This document shows positions 7,676-17,217 of a stretch of DNA of 64,000 nucleotides, piece by piece. Below the pieces are notes generated by a model. That model had not been told where the DNA came from and did not search any database. It saw nothing but the letters and a program-made list of their open reading frames with translations. Origin of the DNA: Paraburkholderia xenovorans LB400 (GTDB taxonomy: Bacteria > Pseudomonadota > Gammaproteobacteria > Burkholderiales > Burkholderiaceae); contig NC_007951.1 in the NCBI RefSeq assembly GCF_000013645.1, positions 4,650,001 to 4,714,000 of the forward strand. The letters are read 5' to 3'. Position 1 is the first letter of the stretch. Every line of letters begins with the position of its first letter. The translations under genes and the position numbers were made by a program.

Positions 7676-8482
7676 TTATGGAAGACTCCCTGGCGCGGCC
7701 GGTGCGTTTTGTGCCGGAACCTGAACCATCACTTTTGCCGCGCGCAATTGCGCGATCCCCGCACGCGCCATATCGAGGAACTGCCGGGAGAAGCGAAACG
7801 CATCGGCTGTATCGTCGGGGTCGGCGGCCTGCAGGCCGAGCGCGATGCGAAAGTAGCGCTCCGCGTGGATGCCTGCGTGGTAATGCATGCGCACGCGCTT
7901 CGCATCTTCCAGGCGCGGATTGCCGAAGATGTCGCGCAGCGCCCAGGAAAACGCGCCGTCCTCGCCGCCAATGCGGCGGAACGCGTCGTCCATCGGAAAG
8001 CCGCCGAGCGCGAGAAAAGCCGTACGGCGAATCAGCAGGCTGCTCGGCACGGTGTTGCTGAGCGTTGCCGCATGCGCGGCGAAGTCGGGATGAGCGGTGA
8101 GCTCGCGGGGAAAATCCGTGTACTCGACGTCGAGCCGCACGGACACTTCGTCGGGATGTTGCGCGAGGAACGCGCTCGCCGCGCCGAGGGCGCCGGGCAG
8201 GTATTCGTCGTCGGCGTCGAGAAAGGCGAGCAGGTCGTGCGACGCGTGCATCGCAGCCCAGTTGCGCGCACGCGCCGCGCCGCCGTTGTATGGCATTCGC
8301 AGCAGACACACGCGCGAATCGAGGCTGCCGCACTGCGCCGCGATGTCCGCGGAGGCGTCGGACGAACCGTCGTCCACCACGATGATCTGCGCGGCCTCCG
8401 GCTGGATCCGGCAGCTTTGCAAAGCACGGACGAGCGTCGCCGCGCCGTTGTAGCAGGGAATGATGATCGAAATGGGCGTCAT
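7676..8482 (-). CDS. Family 2 glycosyltransferase
   Basis: The 268-residue protein starts with the GT-A fold signature PISIIIPCYNGAATL, followed by VVDDGSSD and the metal-binding DXD-like FLDADDEYLPG. This is the standard layout of GT2 enzymes, which transfer a sugar from a nucleotide-sugar donor. No membrane segment is evident, so it is probably cytosolic. The C-terminal tail is alanine- and proline-rich. It stands alone between the ahcY promoter and a divergent LysR gene, so context does not reveal its acceptor. A role in surface polysaccharide or glycoprotein modification is possible but unsupported. Confidence 0.88.
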   Translation of the reverse strand: MTPISIIIPCYNGAATLVRALQSCRIQPEAAQIIVVDDGSSDASADIAAQCGSLDSRVCLLRMPYNGGAARARNWAAMHASHDLLAFLDADDEYLPGALGAASAFLAQHPDEVSVRLDVEYTDFPRELTAHPDFAAHAATLSNTVPSSLLIRRTAFLALGGFPMDDAFRRIGGEDGAFSWALRDIFGNPRLEDAKRVRMHYHAGIHAERYFRIALGLQAADPDDTADAFRFSRQFLDMARAGIAQLRAAKVMVQVPAQNAPAAPGSLP

Positions 8483-8733
8483 GAATGAACGGGCGCGCGG
8501 GGCGGGTCAACGGTGAAGAACCGACGATGTTATTCCGCTTGCCGCCAGGCGCATCTTGAAATGGGTGGGGCGCTTTCGGCGAGGAAGCAAGTCCAGCATC
8601 CGCGCCGGCAATGCCATCAACTCGCGCGCAGCGAAAGCCAGCGGAGTCCGCACCGCAGCTTGCGCCGCGATATAAATAAGGTGACTTACAATTGCCCGGA
8701 TCATTCCAATCTGGAATTCTGGAGCCTGAGATC

Positions 8734-9696
8734 GTGGAACTACGTGCGCTGCGGTATTTCGTCGAAGTGGTGCGTCAGCAGAGTTTCACCGTTGCCGCCG
8801 AGCAGATGTTCGTCACGCAGCCGACCATCAGCAAAATGGTCAAGTCGCTGGAGGACGAAATCGGCTCTCCGCTGTTATTGCGCGACGGGCGGCAGATGGT
8901 GCTGACCGATGCCGGCCGGATCGTCTACCAGCGCGGCCAGGACGTGTTGGCCGCGCACGCGCAATTGCAGGCTGAACTGAACGACCTCGACACGCTCGGC
9001 CGCGGTCAACTCACCATCGGCATTCCGCCGATGGGCGGCTCCCTCTTCACGCCGGCGATCGCCGCGTTCCGCCAGCGTTATCCGAAAATCGAACTCAAAC
9101 TGTTCGAGCAGGGTTCGCGCGCCATCGAAGCGGCGCTGATCAACGGCGAACTGGAGCTGGGCGGCGTGCTGCAACCCGTCGACCCGGAAAATATCGAGGT
9201 ATTGCCCGTGACGCGCCAACTCCTGTGGCTCGTCGCGCGCACCGGCTCGAACTGGGACGATCTGCACGAGGTGCCGCTCGCGCAACTCGCCAATGAACCG
9301 TTCGTGTTCTATGGCGAAAGTCTCGCGCTCAATGACGTGGTGTTGAACGCGTGCCGTACCGCTGGTTTCGCGCCGACCATTGTGGGGCGCAGCGGGCATT
9401 GGGATTTCATGGCGGCGCTGGTGCTGGCCGGTGTCGGCATCGCCTTGTTGCCGGCGCCGTACTGCCGGCGGCTCGACCCCGCGAAGTTCACCTGCCGGCC
9501 GGTGATCGAGCCGGAAATTCCGTGGGAAATGGCGATCGGCTGGCGCCGCAATGGTTATCTGTCGCACGCTGCGCGCGCATGGCTCGACGTGGCTCGCGAA
9601 GCATTACCCGGCCAGGCCGGCGACGACTTCATGCTGGCGCCGGGCATTGGCGTGGCCGGTATCACAACGCCGTTCCCGGTCCCGCCCGCCAAATGA
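8734..9696 (+). CDS. LysR-family transcriptional regulator
   Basis: The 320-residue protein has the LysR winged helix-turn-helix at residues 1-60 (VELRALRYFVEVVRQQSFTV, then QMFVTQPTISKMVKSLEDE). A periplasmic-binding-like effector domain follows. I start it at GTG 8734 because GGAG at 8721-8724 is correctly spaced and homologues begin with this E-L-R-A-L-R motif; the frame continues upstream to 8692. It is divergent from the GT2 gene. The effector domain resembles the CynR/CbbR-like class only broadly, and the ligand and target are unknown. Confidence 0.9.
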   Translation: MELRALRYFVEVVRQQSFTVAAEQMFVTQPTISKMVKSLEDEIGSPLLLRDGRQMVLTDAGRIVYQRGQDVLAAHAQLQAELNDLDTLGRGQLTIGIPPMGGSLFTPAIAAFRQRYPKIELKLFEQGSRAIEAALINGELELGGVLQPVDPENIEVLPVTRQLLWLVARTGSNWDDLHEVPLAQLANEPFVFYGESLALNDVVLNACRTAGFAPTIVGRSGHWDFMAALVLAGVGIALLPAPYCRRLDPAKFTCRPVIEPEIPWEMAIGWRRNGYLSHAARAWLDVAREALPGQAGDDFMLAPGIGVAGITTPFPVPPAK

Positions 9697-9700
9697 CGAA

Positions 9701-9724
9701 TGCCCCCGGCAAACGCCGGGGGCA
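9701..9724. terminator. Perfect hairpin between converging genes
   Basis: TGCCCCCGGC (9701-9710), loop AAAC and GCCGGGGGCA (9715-9724) form a perfect 10-bp stem. It lies between the LysR stop and the stop of the converging envelope-protein gene, so it can serve both directions. The T-tract is weak on either side. Confidence 0.7.
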
Positions 9725-9752
9725 CGTCTTGCATGGCTTATCGAAGCTGCAA

Positions 9753-11507
9753 TTACTGCTGCGCGACGAACTCGATGCGGCGATTGGCAAAGCGACCGCT
9801 CGCCGTGTCGTTGCTCGCAACCGGACGCGCGTCCCCGTAACCTTGCGCGATCAGCGAATCAGCCGGCACGCCGGTCCTGACGAGGTAGGCGCGCACCGCT
9901 TCGGCACGCTGCTTCGACAGTTGCAGATTGGCTGCTTCGCCACCCACGTTGTCCGAATAGCCGGCCACTTCGAGCCGGGCCGTCTTGCCGTTGCCCGCGC
10001 AGGCGTTCAGCACGTGCGCCGACTGGTTCAGATCTTCCACCGCCGAAGCCGGTACACGCGCGCTCGCGCTCGCGAAGTTGATCACCTGCAGGTTCAGCAC
10101 CTTGACCACGTCCGCCACCGCGCATGAGCTGTCCGCCCCAAGCAGGCCCTTGACCGCGCTGCGGAAATTCTCGGTAGCATCGGCAACGGCATGCGCGACG
10201 TCGAACGAACCGATCTGATACGACGCGCCGAACAGCGACTTCAGTTTGTCGAGCCAGCCGAGTTTCTTGTCCGCCGCGGTGCCGCTGAGCTCGATGTGCG
10301 TGCCGTCCACTTTCACTTCCGCGCCGGGCAGCGACATCAGCGGCAGCAGGCCGTCGAGATGGAGCAGCCAGTCGGCCGGCTTCGTGGCCGGATCGACCGT
10401 GATGTTCGGCACGAAGTTGTATTGCCCGAGGCGCCTGGTCAGCTCTTCGATCAGTTGCGTCTTTTCGGCTTCACTGCCGACCGTGGCGGTGACCGTCGGC
10501 TTGCCGGCGGCGTCCACCGTAAAGCTGAGCTGGCTGTCTTTGGTCGGCGCGGGCGCGGCGGCGGCCGGCTGTACGGCGCTCGCCGCACTCGCGGAGGCCG
10601 CGGCGCTGGCTGCGGGCGCGGACGCCGCCACCTCGCTCGCGGCTACTGCTGCGTCCGAAGCGCGGACCGGCGCAGAGGCGGGCTGCGCGGCGACGGCTCC
10701 CGCGGAACTGCCTTGTCCGGCAGCGCGATTGGCGTTTTGCTCGCTCTGGCAGCTACGCAGAAACAGAAAAGCCAGCAGCGCTGCAAGAGCCGCGAGCAGC
10801 CACCAGAGCCACTTGTGCGAACGGCGCTCTTCGCGCATCACGGCGTCCGCCGGCACGTGGATCTTCGACAAGGCCTCGGCCACCGGCGTGGACGCGGGTG
10901 TCGGGTGGTCGATATGCGCCGAAACGGCCTTCAACTGCGACAGAATGTTGGCGGAGAACGCGCCGAGCCCGCTCAGTCCGAGCGCGGTCATCAAACGGTC
11001 GTTCAGGTAAGGCGCAATGACCGGCAATTGATGGCCGAGCAGCGTCGGCAATTGCCCGGCGTTGCCCTGCCCTTCGAGAAAATGCCGCTTGAGCAGGCCC
11101 AGCAAGGTCGCACCGGCAATGCCCGTCATGGCATGGGTGGCATGAGCCGGCACGCCGGTCTGCACGGCGACTTCATCGCTCAGCCCGTCGACGCCGCGGT
11201 CCAGCGCGCGCTCGAGCAGATGCCGCCCGGCAATTTCCAGCCGGCTTACGCCACCCGTGCTGCCGAGCAGTTGCGGCAGCTGTTCGCCAATATGACTGTT
11301 GACCTCCGGCGAGAGAATCGTGCCGAACAGCGAACGCGCGCCGTCGAGCGTCGCGCCCTTCTGCATCAGGCTGGCGACGAGCGCCGGAGCCACGGTCGCC
11401 AACACCTTGCGTGTCGCCTCCGACGGGAGCCCGAAGCGCTCCGCCAGTTGGCGCACGACACTGTCCGTCAATGCGGACTGAATCAATTGAATCGTATTGA
11501 TGCTCAT
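9753..11507 (-). CDS. DUF937 / OmpA-like C-terminal envelope protein
   Basis: This 584-residue protein is modular. Residues about 1-200 match the DUF937 (YidB-like) helical region (MSINTIQLIQSALTDSVVRQ). One membrane segment follows near 225-245 (LWWLLAALAALLAFLFL). Next come an Ala/Ser-rich linker, a BON-like alpha/beta region, and an OmpA-type peptidoglycan-binding domain at about 480-584 (SDNVGGEAANLQLSKQRAEA, ending FANRRIEFV). The topology suggests an inner-membrane protein with a cytoplasmic DUF937 part and a periplasmic peptidoglycan anchor. The start at 11507 has AAGGAAG upstream. Function is unknown; it resembles uncharacterised OmpA/DUF937 fusions. Confidence 0.85.
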   Translation of the reverse strand: MSINTIQLIQSALTDSVVRQLAERFGLPSEATRKVLATVAPALVASLMQKGATLDGARSLFGTILSPEVNSHIGEQLPQLLGSTGGVSRLEIAGRHLLERALDRGVDGLSDEVAVQTGVPAHATHAMTGIAGATLLGLLKRHFLEGQGNAGQLPTLLGHQLPVIAPYLNDRLMTALGLSGLGAFSANILSQLKAVSAHIDHPTPASTPVAEALSKIHVPADAVMREERRSHKWLWWLLAALAALLAFLFLRSCQSEQNANRAAGQGSSAGAVAAQPASAPVRASDAAVAASEVAASAPAASAAASASAASAVQPAAAAPAPTKDSQLSFTVDAAGKPTVTATVGSEAEKTQLIEELTRRLGQYNFVPNITVDPATKPADWLLHLDGLLPLMSLPGAEVKVDGTHIELSGTAADKKLGWLDKLKSLFGASYQIGSFDVAHAVADATENFRSAVKGLLGADSSCAVADVVKVLNLQVINFASASARVPASAVEDLNQSAHVLNACAGNGKTARLEVAGYSDNVGGEAANLQLSKQRAEAVRAYLVRTGVPADSLIAQGYGDARPVASNDTASGRFANRRIEFVAQQ

Positions 11508-11678
11508 CGCTTCGCTTCCTTGAGTTCCCGAACGCGCCACCTGACCCGCTCTTTTTCGCGGCGCGATTATAGGTTTCGGGGAATCTCATAAACGAAGCGG
11601 CACAATTTATGACGAATTGACCGACGTTCGGCCAAGTTGTCTCATATTTGCCGGACAAATCTGCAATGCTGGCGAAGC

Positions 11679-13337
11679 TCAAACGGCATTCGTCGCCGTG
11701 CGGGTTCCGTGGTTCGGTGCCGCTGCCGGCTCCGCCGACGCGCCGCGCCACGCCGCCGCGATCAGCTCGGCGGCCCGCTCGCCGATCATCACCGTCGGCG
11801 AATTGGTGTTACCGCCGATCAGCGTCGGCATCACCGAAGCATCCACGATCCGCAGCCCCGTGACGCCCCGCACCCGCAGTTGCGGATCGACCACCGAGCG
11901 CACGTCGCCCCCCATCCGGCACGTTGCCACCGGGTGGTAGATCGTGTCGGCATGCTCGGCAATGGTCCGGCGCAACTCCGCCTCCGACTGGCCGGGATGC
12001 GTGTACAACTCGCGGCCGCCGTGCAGCGCGAGCGAAGGCGCATCGAGGATGCGCCGCGCCATCTGCGCGCCTTCCACCAGCAGGTCGAGATCGCGCGAGT
12101 CGCTGAAAAAGCGCGGATCGATCACGGGCGCGGTGCGCGCATCGGCACTCGCCAGCGTCACGGTGCCACGGCTATGCGGTCGCAAAACGCACACGTGCAG
12201 CGAATAACCGTGGCCCCAATGCATGTGGCGGTTGTGGTCGTCGACGATCGCCGCGCAGAAGTGCAACTGCAGATCCGGCCGCTCGAGCGTCGGGCTGCTC
12301 TTCAGAAAACCGCCCGCTTCGGCGACATTGCTCGACAGCATGCCGCGCCCGTGGCGCATGAAAGTAACGAACTGCGGCAGCATCCGCGCAATGCCGCGAA
12401 TCGAAAAGCCGGTCGGCTCGATCGACGAAACCCGTTTGTTGATCGTGAAATCGACGTGGTCGATCAGGTTCTGCCCGACCTCCGGCGCGTCGTGCAGCAC
12501 CGGAATGCCGAACGAGCGCAAGTGCGCCGCCGGCCCGATGCCCGAGCACATCAGCAGTTGCGGCGAATTGAACGCGCCCGCGGCGAGCACCACCTCGGCG
12601 CGCGCTTCGAGCGTTTCCCGGCGGCCGCCGCGCACGATCTCCACGCCGCTCGCGCGCTTGCCTTTGAAGGCCACGCGCAGCACCGTCGCGTCGGCGATCG
12701 TGTGCAGATTGGGGCGCGCGCGGTCGTAGATATAGGCGCGCGCCACGCTGCAACGGCGCCCGTCGCGCTGCGTCACCTGATAGAAGCCGATCCCTTCCTG
12801 CTCCGCACCGTTGAAGTCGCTATTCGGCTTGTAGCCGGCTTCCATCGCCGCCTGCACGAAACGGCGCGAAAACGGATTCTGATAGCGCAGATCGGAGACG
12901 GTGAGCGGGCCGCTATCGCCATGCCAGGCGTCGGCACCGCGTTCGTTGCCTTCGGCGCGGCGAAAGTACGGCAGCACCTCCGCCCACGACCAGCCTTCGC
13001 AACCCAGTTCAGCCCATTCGTCGTAATCGAGCGGATGGCCGCGCGTGTAGATCATCGCGTTGATCGCGCTCGATCCGCCGAAGCCACGTCCGCGCGGCTG
13101 ATACCCTTGCCGCCCGCCGAGTCCCGGCTGCGGCGTGGTCAGATATCCGTAGTTGGTTTTGAGCTTGTGCGGCACCACGGCCGCCACGCCGACCGGCATG
13201 TTGACGAACAGATTGCGGTCCGTGTGCGGCCCGGCTTCGATCAGCGCAATCGTCGCGTCCGGGCAGTTGTCCGCGAGACGGCTCGCCAGCGAACAGCCAC
13301 CCGAGCCTGCGCCGACGATGATGTAGTCGTATTGCAT
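11679..13337 (-). CDS. GMC-family FAD-dependent oxidoreductase
   Basis: The 552-residue enzyme shows the glucose-methanol-choline oxidoreductase pattern. It has the N-terminal FAD fold YDYIIVGAGSGGCSLASRL, the GMC signature around RGRGFGGSSAINAM, and near the C-terminus HPVATCRMGG (catalytic His) and IGGNTNSPTVMIGE. Such enzymes oxidise alcohols or choline to aldehydes using FAD. Substrate is uncertain: choline dehydrogenase, PEG dehydrogenase and aliphatic alcohol dehydrogenase all share this form. AAGGAGGAG precedes the ATG. It is divergent from the aidB-like gene at 13629. No betaine genes flank it, which argues against calling it BetA. Confidence 0.92.
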   Translation of the reverse strand: MQYDYIIVGAGSGGCSLASRLADNCPDATIALIEAGPHTDRNLFVNMPVGVAAVVPHKLKTNYGYLTTPQPGLGGRQGYQPRGRGFGGSSAINAMIYTRGHPLDYDEWAELGCEGWSWAEVLPYFRRAEGNERGADAWHGDSGPLTVSDLRYQNPFSRRFVQAAMEAGYKPNSDFNGAEQEGIGFYQVTQRDGRRCSVARAYIYDRARPNLHTIADATVLRVAFKGKRASGVEIVRGGRRETLEARAEVVLAAGAFNSPQLLMCSGIGPAAHLRSFGIPVLHDAPEVGQNLIDHVDFTINKRVSSIEPTGFSIRGIARMLPQFVTFMRHGRGMLSSNVAEAGGFLKSSPTLERPDLQLHFCAAIVDDHNRHMHWGHGYSLHVCVLRPHSRGTVTLASADARTAPVIDPRFFSDSRDLDLLVEGAQMARRILDAPSLALHGGRELYTHPGQSEAELRRTIAEHADTIYHPVATCRMGGDVRSVVDPQLRVRGVTGLRIVDASVMPTLIGGNTNSPTVMIGERAAELIAAAWRGASAEPAAAPNHGTRTATNAV

Positions 13338-13628
13338 CCGCTCCTCCTTGTGGGCCGCGTTGTTCGCGAACCCTGTCTCCGTATGTTTTCCGGCATTGTA
13401 GGGAGCGTTCGGATACCGCGGCGGGTTCGTGCCAGAGCGAATCCTCTAAACGGAAGTGCCGCCGCGACCCTATGATGAAAGACGCGCATACGCCCGCCGG
13501 GCGGCCGCGCGCGGCATTCAAACACGGCGCCGCAGGCGTCGTCCTCTTAGTGCGCGGCGCGACATGCAGCGCTCAAACAGCGCACCGTCGAGCGACGCCG
13601 GCGAGCATGCGTTGAACGGAGACAGCAG

Positions 13629-15314
13629 ATGGAACGGCACAGCTTCGGCCAGACTCACGAGGTGACCAATCAGGTCCCGCCGCTCGCGGACTACAACCTC
13701 TTTTCCAGCGATGCCGCATTGACCGCCGCGCTCGAACGCGACGGCGCGGCGTGGCATCGCGACGCGCTGCTGCGGCACGGCGCGGCGCTCACGACACCCG
13801 AAACACTGGCGCTCGCCGAACTGGCCAACCGCCATACACCGGAACTGTTCACGCACAGCCCGCGCGGCGAACGCATCGACGCGCTGGAGTTTCATCCTTC
13901 GTGGCACACGCTGCTCTCGCTGCTGCGCCGCGAAGGTCTGCACGCGCTGCCGTTTTCCGACCCGCAACGCGGCGCGATGGTGGCGCGTTGCGCCGGTTAC
14001 TTCCTGCATGCGCAAATCGAATCCGGTTCGCTCTGCCCGCTGACGATGACCTTCGCGAGCATCCCCGTATTGCAACGCGAGCCCGCGCTATTCGCCAGGC
14101 TGCGCGACAAACTCTACGCGCGCGAACACGATCCGCGCGACGTACCGCTCACGCACAAAAACTCCGCGATGATCGGCATGGGCATGACCGAGAAGCAAGG
14201 CGGCTCCGACGTGCGCAGCAATCAGACCCGCGCCTATGCCACCGCCGGCAGCGGCCGCGGCGCCGCCTATCGGCTGGTCGGCCATAAGTGGTTCTTTTCC
14301 GCGCCGCAGTGCGACGCCCATCTCGTGCTCGGCCGCACCGACGATCACGAGGGCCTCTCGTGCTTCTTCGTGCCGCGCTTCGCGCCGGACGGCAGCAAGA
14401 ATGCCGTGCAGATCCAGCGCCTGAAAGACAAGCTCGGCAATCGCTCGAATGCAAGCAGCGAAGTCGAATTTCTCGACGCGTTCGGCATCATGATCGGCGA
14501 CGAAGGACGCGGCGTGCCGACCATCATCGAAATGGCGAATTACACGCGGCTCGATTGTGTGATCGGCAGCGCGGCCTTGATGCGCGCCGCGCTCGTGCAG
14601 GCCATTCACCATGCGCGTCATCGCAGCGCATTCGGCCGCCATCTCGCCGATCAGCCGCTGATGCGCAACGTGCTCGCCGATCTCGCTCTGGAATCGGAAG
14701 CGGCGACGGTGCTGTTCATGCGTCTCGCACGCGCTTTCGAAGAATCCGCCGACGCCGCCTCCACCTCGCTCGCCGAACGCGCGTGGCGGCGCATCGTCAC
14801 ACCTGCGGCGAAGTACTGGGTCTGCAAGCGCGCATTGGAATTCACCGGCGAGGCGATGGAAGTCTGGGGCGGCAACGGTTACGTCGAAACCGGTCCGATG
14901 GCGCGCTTCTATCGTGAAGCGCCCGTGAACTCGATCTGGGAAGGTTCCGGCAACGTGATGTGCCTCGACGTGCTGCGCGCGATGGAACGCGAGCCGGATG
15001 CGGCGCGGGCCCTGTTCGCCGCGTGGCAGAGGGAAGCCCAGGCGCACCCGGCATTGAGCGCCGCACTGGGCAAGCTCGCCGCCGCGTTTAACGGACCGGC
15101 TGAGCATCGCGAAGCCTCGGCACGGCGGATCGCGCAGCAGGTCGTGCTGATCGCGCAAGCCACGTTGCTGCTCGAACATGCGCCGGCCGAAGTCGCCGAG
15201 GCATTCATTGCCACGCGTCTTGCCGACGGCTGCGGCGAGAGCGGCCGGGTGTACGGCACGCTGCCGGCCACGTTCGATCACGCGGCGATCGTCGAAAGAG
15301 CTTTTCCTGCCTGA
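13629..15314 (+). CDS. aidB: AidB-type acyl-CoA dehydrogenase
   Basis: The 561-residue flavoprotein resembles E. coli AidB along its length. The N-terminus has TFASIPVL after LHAQIESGSLCPLTM, the FAD-binding GMGMTEKQGGSDVRSNQT block is present, and the C-terminal GGNGYVETGPMARFYREAPV is typical of the family. AidB is induced in the adaptive response to alkylation and binds DNA and FAD. Its physiological substrate is unsettled. GGAGA lies six bases before the ATG. An aldehyde dehydrogenase gene follows in the same direction after about 95 bases, so the two may be co-transcribed. An ordinary catabolic acyl-CoA dehydrogenase is the alternative. Confidence 0.85.
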   Translation: MERHSFGQTHEVTNQVPPLADYNLFSSDAALTAALERDGAAWHRDALLRHGAALTTPETLALAELANRHTPELFTHSPRGERIDALEFHPSWHTLLSLLRREGLHALPFSDPQRGAMVARCAGYFLHAQIESGSLCPLTMTFASIPVLQREPALFARLRDKLYAREHDPRDVPLTHKNSAMIGMGMTEKQGGSDVRSNQTRAYATAGSGRGAAYRLVGHKWFFSAPQCDAHLVLGRTDDHEGLSCFFVPRFAPDGSKNAVQIQRLKDKLGNRSNASSEVEFLDAFGIMIGDEGRGVPTIIEMANYTRLDCVIGSAALMRAALVQAIHHARHRSAFGRHLADQPLMRNVLADLALESEAATVLFMRLARAFEESADAASTSLAERAWRRIVTPAAKYWVCKRALEFTGEAMEVWGGNGYVETGPMARFYREAPVNSIWEGSGNVMCLDVLRAMEREPDAARALFAAWQREAQAHPALSAALGKLAAAFNGPAEHREASARRIAQQVVLIAQATLLLEHAPAEVAEAFIATRLADGCGESGRVYGTLPATFDHAAIVERAFPA

Positions 15315-15409
15315 CGTTCAGCACGCTTCTGTTGCACCGTGAAGCAGCGTCAGTACATCCAATAAAAGCGCGACATCACGCGCAACGATATCCATTAGGG
15401 AGTGGACAC

Positions 15410-16828
15410 ATGAAGAACGATCTGCCGGAAGTAGCCGCGCTCGAAGCACTGCTGCGCGATCAGCGCCATGCTTATCTGCGCGCGCCGTATCCGTCATGGG
15501 AGACCCGCGCCGCGCACCTGAAAGCGCTGCGCAAAGTCATGCTCGACAATCGCGACGCCCTCGCCGACGCGATGAACGTCGACTTCGGCAATCGCGCGAA
15601 ACAGGAAGTGCTGCTCGCCGAATTCCTGCTGGTGAAGGAGGAGATCGACGCCGCGCTTCGGCACGGCAAGCGCTGGATGAAATCGCAGCGCCGCAGCACC
15701 AGCAAATGGCTGCTGCCGGCGCGCGCCAAAGTCGTGCCGCAGCCGCTCGGCGTGGTCGGCATCATCGTGCCGTGGAATTATCCGGTGCTGCTCGCCGTCG
15801 GGCCCCTGATCAGCGCGTTGACCGCGGGCAATCGGGCGATCATCAAGATGTCCGAACTGACGCCGCGCACTTCGGCATTGTTCGAGCAGTTGATCGGCCA
15901 GACCTTCGCGCGCGATCACGTCGCGGTGGTGAACGGCGACGCCGCGCTCGCCGCCGCGTTCAGCGCGCAGCCCTTCGACCATCTGCTGTTCACCGGCTCG
16001 ACCAGGGTCGGCCACGAAGTGATGCGCGCCGCCGCCGAGCATCTGACGCCGGTCACGCTCGAACTGGGCGGCAAGTCGCCGGCCATCATCGGCGCGCATG
16101 CGCGCTTCGACAACGCGGTGGACAACCTCGTCGCCGGCAAGACGCTCAATGCGGGGCAGACCTGCGTCGCGCCGGACTACGTGCTGGTGCCGCGCGGCAA
16201 GGAGCAGGCGTTCGTCGAGCGGGCGCGCGCACGGATGGCGAGGATGTACCCGAACTTCGCCAACAACCCCGATTACACGACGATCATCTCGGCGCGTCAC
16301 TTCGCGCGCCTCGAACGTCTCGCCGACGAAGCCCAGGCCGCCGGCGCGCAACTGCACCCGCTCACCGACAGTTCGCCCGATGCGGCAAGCCGCCGCTTTC
16401 CGCTGATCGCCGTCACGAATGCGCCGGACGCGTGCGCGCTGATGCAGGAGGAAATCTTCGGCCCGCTGCTGCCGATCGTCCCCTACGACACGCTCGACGA
16501 CGCGATCGCGTGGATCAACGCTCGTCCCCGCCCGCTCGCGCTGTATCTGTATGCCGACGACGCCGCCACCATCGGGCGCGTGACGCACGAAACCATCGCC
16601 GGGGGCATGGCGGTCAACGAGACGCTGATGCATCTGGCGTGCGAAAGCCTGCCGTTCGGCGGAGTCGGGGCGAGCGGAATGGGCGCATATCACGGCTACG
16701 AAGGCTTCGTGACATTCTCGAAGATGAAGCCGGTGCTGACGCAGGCGCGTCTGAACGCGCGCGGGTGGATATCGCCGCCGTACGGCAAACGGGTGAATGC
16801 GCTGCTGAAGCTGATGATGCGGTTCTGA
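15410..16828 (+). CDS. calB: Coniferyl-aldehyde-type NAD(P) aldehyde dehydrogenase
   Basis: The 472-residue protein is an aldehyde dehydrogenase. It has the cofactor-region motif VGIIVPWNYPVLL, the glutamate motif VTLELGGKSPAII and the catalytic cysteine in NAGQTCVAPDYVL. Two features point to the CalB class: the N-terminal stretch with YPSWETRAAHLKAL, and a C-terminal PPYGKRVNALLKLMMRF tail that may form a membrane-associated helix. CalB oxidises coniferyl aldehyde to ferulate. The ATG at 15410 is preferred because AGGGAG precedes it; the frame extends to 15332 without support. Pairing with the GMC and AidB-like genes suggests aldehyde handling, which is inference. Confidence 0.85.
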   Translation: MKNDLPEVAALEALLRDQRHAYLRAPYPSWETRAAHLKALRKVMLDNRDALADAMNVDFGNRAKQEVLLAEFLLVKEEIDAALRHGKRWMKSQRRSTSKWLLPARAKVVPQPLGVVGIIVPWNYPVLLAVGPLISALTAGNRAIIKMSELTPRTSALFEQLIGQTFARDHVAVVNGDAALAAAFSAQPFDHLLFTGSTRVGHEVMRAAAEHLTPVTLELGGKSPAIIGAHARFDNAVDNLVAGKTLNAGQTCVAPDYVLVPRGKEQAFVERARARMARMYPNFANNPDYTTIISARHFARLERLADEAQAAGAQLHPLTDSSPDAASRRFPLIAVTNAPDACALMQEEIFGPLLPIVPYDTLDDAIAWINARPRPLALYLYADDAATIGRVTHETIAGGMAVNETLMHLACESLPFGGVGASGMGAYHGYEGFVTFSKMKPVLTQARLNARGWISPPYGKRVNALLKLMMRF

Positions 16829-16857
16829 TGCCTGGTTCTAACACCTGGGTCTAACAT

Positions 16858-17217
16858 TCAACGCGCCGCGGTGCCGCCTTCCACCTCGGTCGCCACTACG
16901 TCGATGACGTCCTGCGCGGCCGCGTTCGCGCCTTGCGGCGGCTCGTTCTCCGCGCCGCTTTCCAGCCGATGCAGCCACGCGAGCAACTCCGCGACCGCCT
17001 GATAAAGCTGCGGCGGAATCCGCGCGTCGAGATCCACCTGCATCAGCAGGGAGACCATTTCGGGCGCCTCGTGCACATACAGTCCGGCTTCCTTGGCCCG
17101 CTGCACGATCATTTCGGCCAGCATCCCGTAGCCTTTGGCGATCACGCGCGGCGCGGGATCGCCGCTTTGGGCGTCGTAGACGAGCGCAGCCGCGCTGCGG
17201 CGATTCCTGCGGCTCAT
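16858..17217 (-). CDS. Free-standing FlhB C-terminal (FlhB-CC-like) protein
   Basis: This 119-residue soluble protein aligns with only the cytoplasmic C-terminal domain of FlhB, i.e. the part left after self-cleavage. Its AAALVYDAQSGDPAPRVIAKG corresponds to FAVALQYTDGEMRAPKVVAKG of the full-length FlhB at 55593-56813. It has no membrane segments and no NPTH cleavage site. Such proteins (FhlB/FlhX) can replace or compete with the FlhB-CC fragment in the export gate. The ATG at 17217 overlaps the stop of the upstream fliK-like gene as ATGA, indicating translational coupling. Confidence 0.85.
   Translation of the reverse strand: MSRRNRRSAAALVYDAQSGDPAPRVIAKGYGMLAEMIVQRAKEAGLYVHEAPEMVSLLMQVDLDARIPPQLYQAVAELLAWLHRLESGAENEPPQGANAAAQDVIDVVATEVEGGTAAR

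Noticed and set aside
8507..8704. 65-residue minus-strand frame between GT2 and LysR genes
   Set aside because: No family match, no clear ribosome-binding site, and it covers the LysR promoter region.
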